DNA of 64,000 nt, taken from SZAS-103 sp038226665 (lineage in GTDB: Bacteria > Pseudomonadota > Gammaproteobacteria > Xanthomonadales > Xanthomonadaceae). The translations under genes and the position numbers were made by a program. Each line of letters begins with the position of its first letter. Within the stretch, counting starts at the first letter, position 1. The stretch covers positions 186,001 through 250,000 of the forward strand of contig JBBRQI010000001.1 in NCBI GenBank assembly GCA_038226665.1, given 5' to 3'. The notes below the pieces were generated by a model. It was not told the origin of the DNA and did no database searches. It was given only the letters and a program-made list of their open reading frames with translations. This document shows positions 62,826 to 64,000 of this stretch, piece after piece.

Positions 62826-64000
62826 TCACGCTGTAGCAGCGGCCGCGTCTTCCTCAACGGCCTTGATCGACAGGCGGATACGGCCCTGCTTGTCGACTTC
62901 GAGCACCTTGACCTTGACGATGTCGCCTTCCTTGAGCTTGTCGGAGACTTTCTCGACGCGCTCGCTGGAAATCTGTGAAACGTGCACGAGGCCGTCCTTG
63001 CCGGGGGCGATGGTGACGAACGCGCCGAAGTCCATGATCTTCGCGACCTTGCCTTCGTAGATGCGGCCCGGCTCGACGTCGGAGGTGATCTGCTCGATGC
63101 GCGACTTTGCGGCCTGCGCTGCGATCGCGTTGACCGAGGCGATGATGATCGTGCCGTCGTCCTGTATGTCGATCTGGGTGCCGGTTTCCTTGGTGATCGC
63201 CTGGATCACCGAGCCGCCCTTGCCGATGACTTCGCGGATCTTGTCCGGATGGATCTTCATGGTCAGCAGGCGCGGCGCGTATTCGCTCATCTCCGCGCGT
63301 GGTGTGGCCAAGCCCTTGGCCATTTCGCCGAGGATGTGGATGCGGCCGGCCTTGGCCTGCTGCAACGCCACCTGCATGATCTCTTCGGTGATGCCGTCGA
63401 TCTTGATGTCCATCTGCAGCGCGGAGATGCCGGTCTCGGTGCCTGCGACCTTTAAGTCCATGTCGCCGAGATGGTCCTCGTCGCCGAGGATGTCGGAGAG
63501 CACGGCGAAGTCGTTGCCTTCCTTGATCAGGCCCATCGCGATACCCGCGACCGGCGCCTTCAGCGGAATGCCCGCGTCCATCATCGCGAGCGACGATCCG
63601 CAGACCGACGCCATCGACGAGGAACCGTTCGACTCGGTGATCTCCGACACGGTACGGATCGTGTACGGGAACGACTCCATCGACGGCATGACTGCGAGCA
63701 CGCCGCGCTTGGCGAGCCGGCCGTGGCCGATTTCGCGACGCTTCGGGCCCATCATGCGGCCGGCTTCACCGACCGAGAACGGCGGGAAGTTGTAATGGAA
63801 CAGGAAGTGGTCCTTGTACTCGCCCGAGACGGCGTCGATGATCTGGCCATCGCGTGCGGTGCCGAGGGTGACGACGACGAGCGCTTGGGTTTCACCACGC
63901 GTGAACAGCGCCGAGCCATGGGTACGCGGCAGCACGCCGACGCGCACGTCGATCGGGCGCACTGTGTCGAGCTGGCGGCCGTCGATGCGGACCTTGCTGG
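62826..64000 (-). CDS. pnp: Polyribonucleotide nucleotidyltransferase, 5' part outside the window
   Basis: The visible 391 or so residues cover the second RNase PH domain (RIDGRQLDTVRPIDVRVG, FTRGETQALVVVTLGT), the KH domain (IREVIGKGGSVIQAI) and the S1 domain (GRIYEGKVAKIMDFGAFV). The frame stays open to the right edge, so the start is beyond it. PNPase degrades RNA from the 3' end and acts in the degradosome. The visible end is a short A/E-rich tail. Confidence 0.95.
   Translation of the reverse strand, partial: SKVRIDGRQLDTVRPIDVRVGVLPRTHGSALFTRGETQALVVVTLGTARDGQIIDAVSGEYKDHFLFHYNFPPFSVGEAGRMMGPKRREIGHGRLAKRGVLAVMPSMESFPYTIRTVSEITESNGSSSMASVCGSSLAMMDAGIPLKAPVAGIAMGLIKEGNDFAVLSDILGDEDHLGDMDLKVAGTETGISALQMDIKIDGITEEIMQVALQQAKAGRIHILGEMAKGLATPRAEMSEYAPRLLTMKIHPDKIREVIGKGGSVIQAITKETGTQIDIQDDGTIIIASVNAIAAQAAKSRIEQITSDVEPGRIYEGKVAKIMDFGAFVTIAPGKDGLVHVSQISSERVEKVSDKLKEGDIVKVKVLEVDKQGRIRLSIKAVEEDAAAATA

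Overview
The window is GC-rich, densely packed gammaproteobacterial chromosome. The gene set points to the order Lysobacterales (Xanthomonadales), probably a Rhodanobacteraceae-like genus. Supporting genes are a class III PhaC/PhaE pair, a MetX-family acyltransferase of the serine O-succinyltransferase type, a fused two-subunit-in-one branched-chain 2-oxoacid dehydrogenase E1, a TfpX/TfpZ-type pilin accessory protein, YciI next to BolA, and a complete System I cytochrome c maturation cluster. This placement is inference from gene content; there is no rRNA gene here to test it.

Layout. 1-9 kb: the end of a YgfZ-like folate-binding protein, a DUF3311/sodium-solute symporter pair, a cyclase-FHA protein, the fused E1, a GST, glutaryl-CoA dehydrogenase and TatD. 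9-21 kb: TcdA, a C-terminal CXXCH cytochrome, a glycine-zipper lipoprotein, two CspA-type genes with related 5' leaders, Uup, SlyD, a BaeS/BaeR two-component pair, an S41 peptidase, a glutathione peroxidase and two DUF proteins. 21-35 kb: small lysine-rich proteins, a flavoprotein, RluF, a KirBac-type K+ channel, a large secreted PHP-domain protein with Ig-like repeats, a beta-propeller protein, DbpA, a GbsR-type regulator with a visible operator, and a secreted barnase-like RNase with its barstar. 35-45 kb: BolA/YciI, YciO, scpA-scpB-rluB, an AsmA-like protein, and the transaminase/omega-amidase pair ybdL-yafV. 45-53.7 kb: ccmABCDEFGHI, mostly with overlapping start and stop codons, then a metX-like gene and cysteine dioxygenase.

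The most unusual region is a compact 4.7 kb integrative element (53801-58510) inserted in the 3' end of tRNA-Leu(CAA). It has a 20-bp att duplication (one base lost in the right copy), matching 19-bp GGGGGTA-type repeats near both ends, a tyrosine integrase, an AlpA-like regulator, a winged-helix protein whose 3' end and downstream region carry four copies of a 13-bp palindrome in near-helical phase, a small-terminase-like gene, and a membrane-anchored HIRAN-like cargo gene. This organisation resembles a minimal phage satellite (PICI-like). It carries no capsid, portal or large terminase gene.

After the element come a membrane protein with an HExxH-type motif, phaC-phaE for polyhydroxyalkanoate synthesis, a hypothetical multi-pass membrane protein, and the 3' part of pnp running off the right edge.
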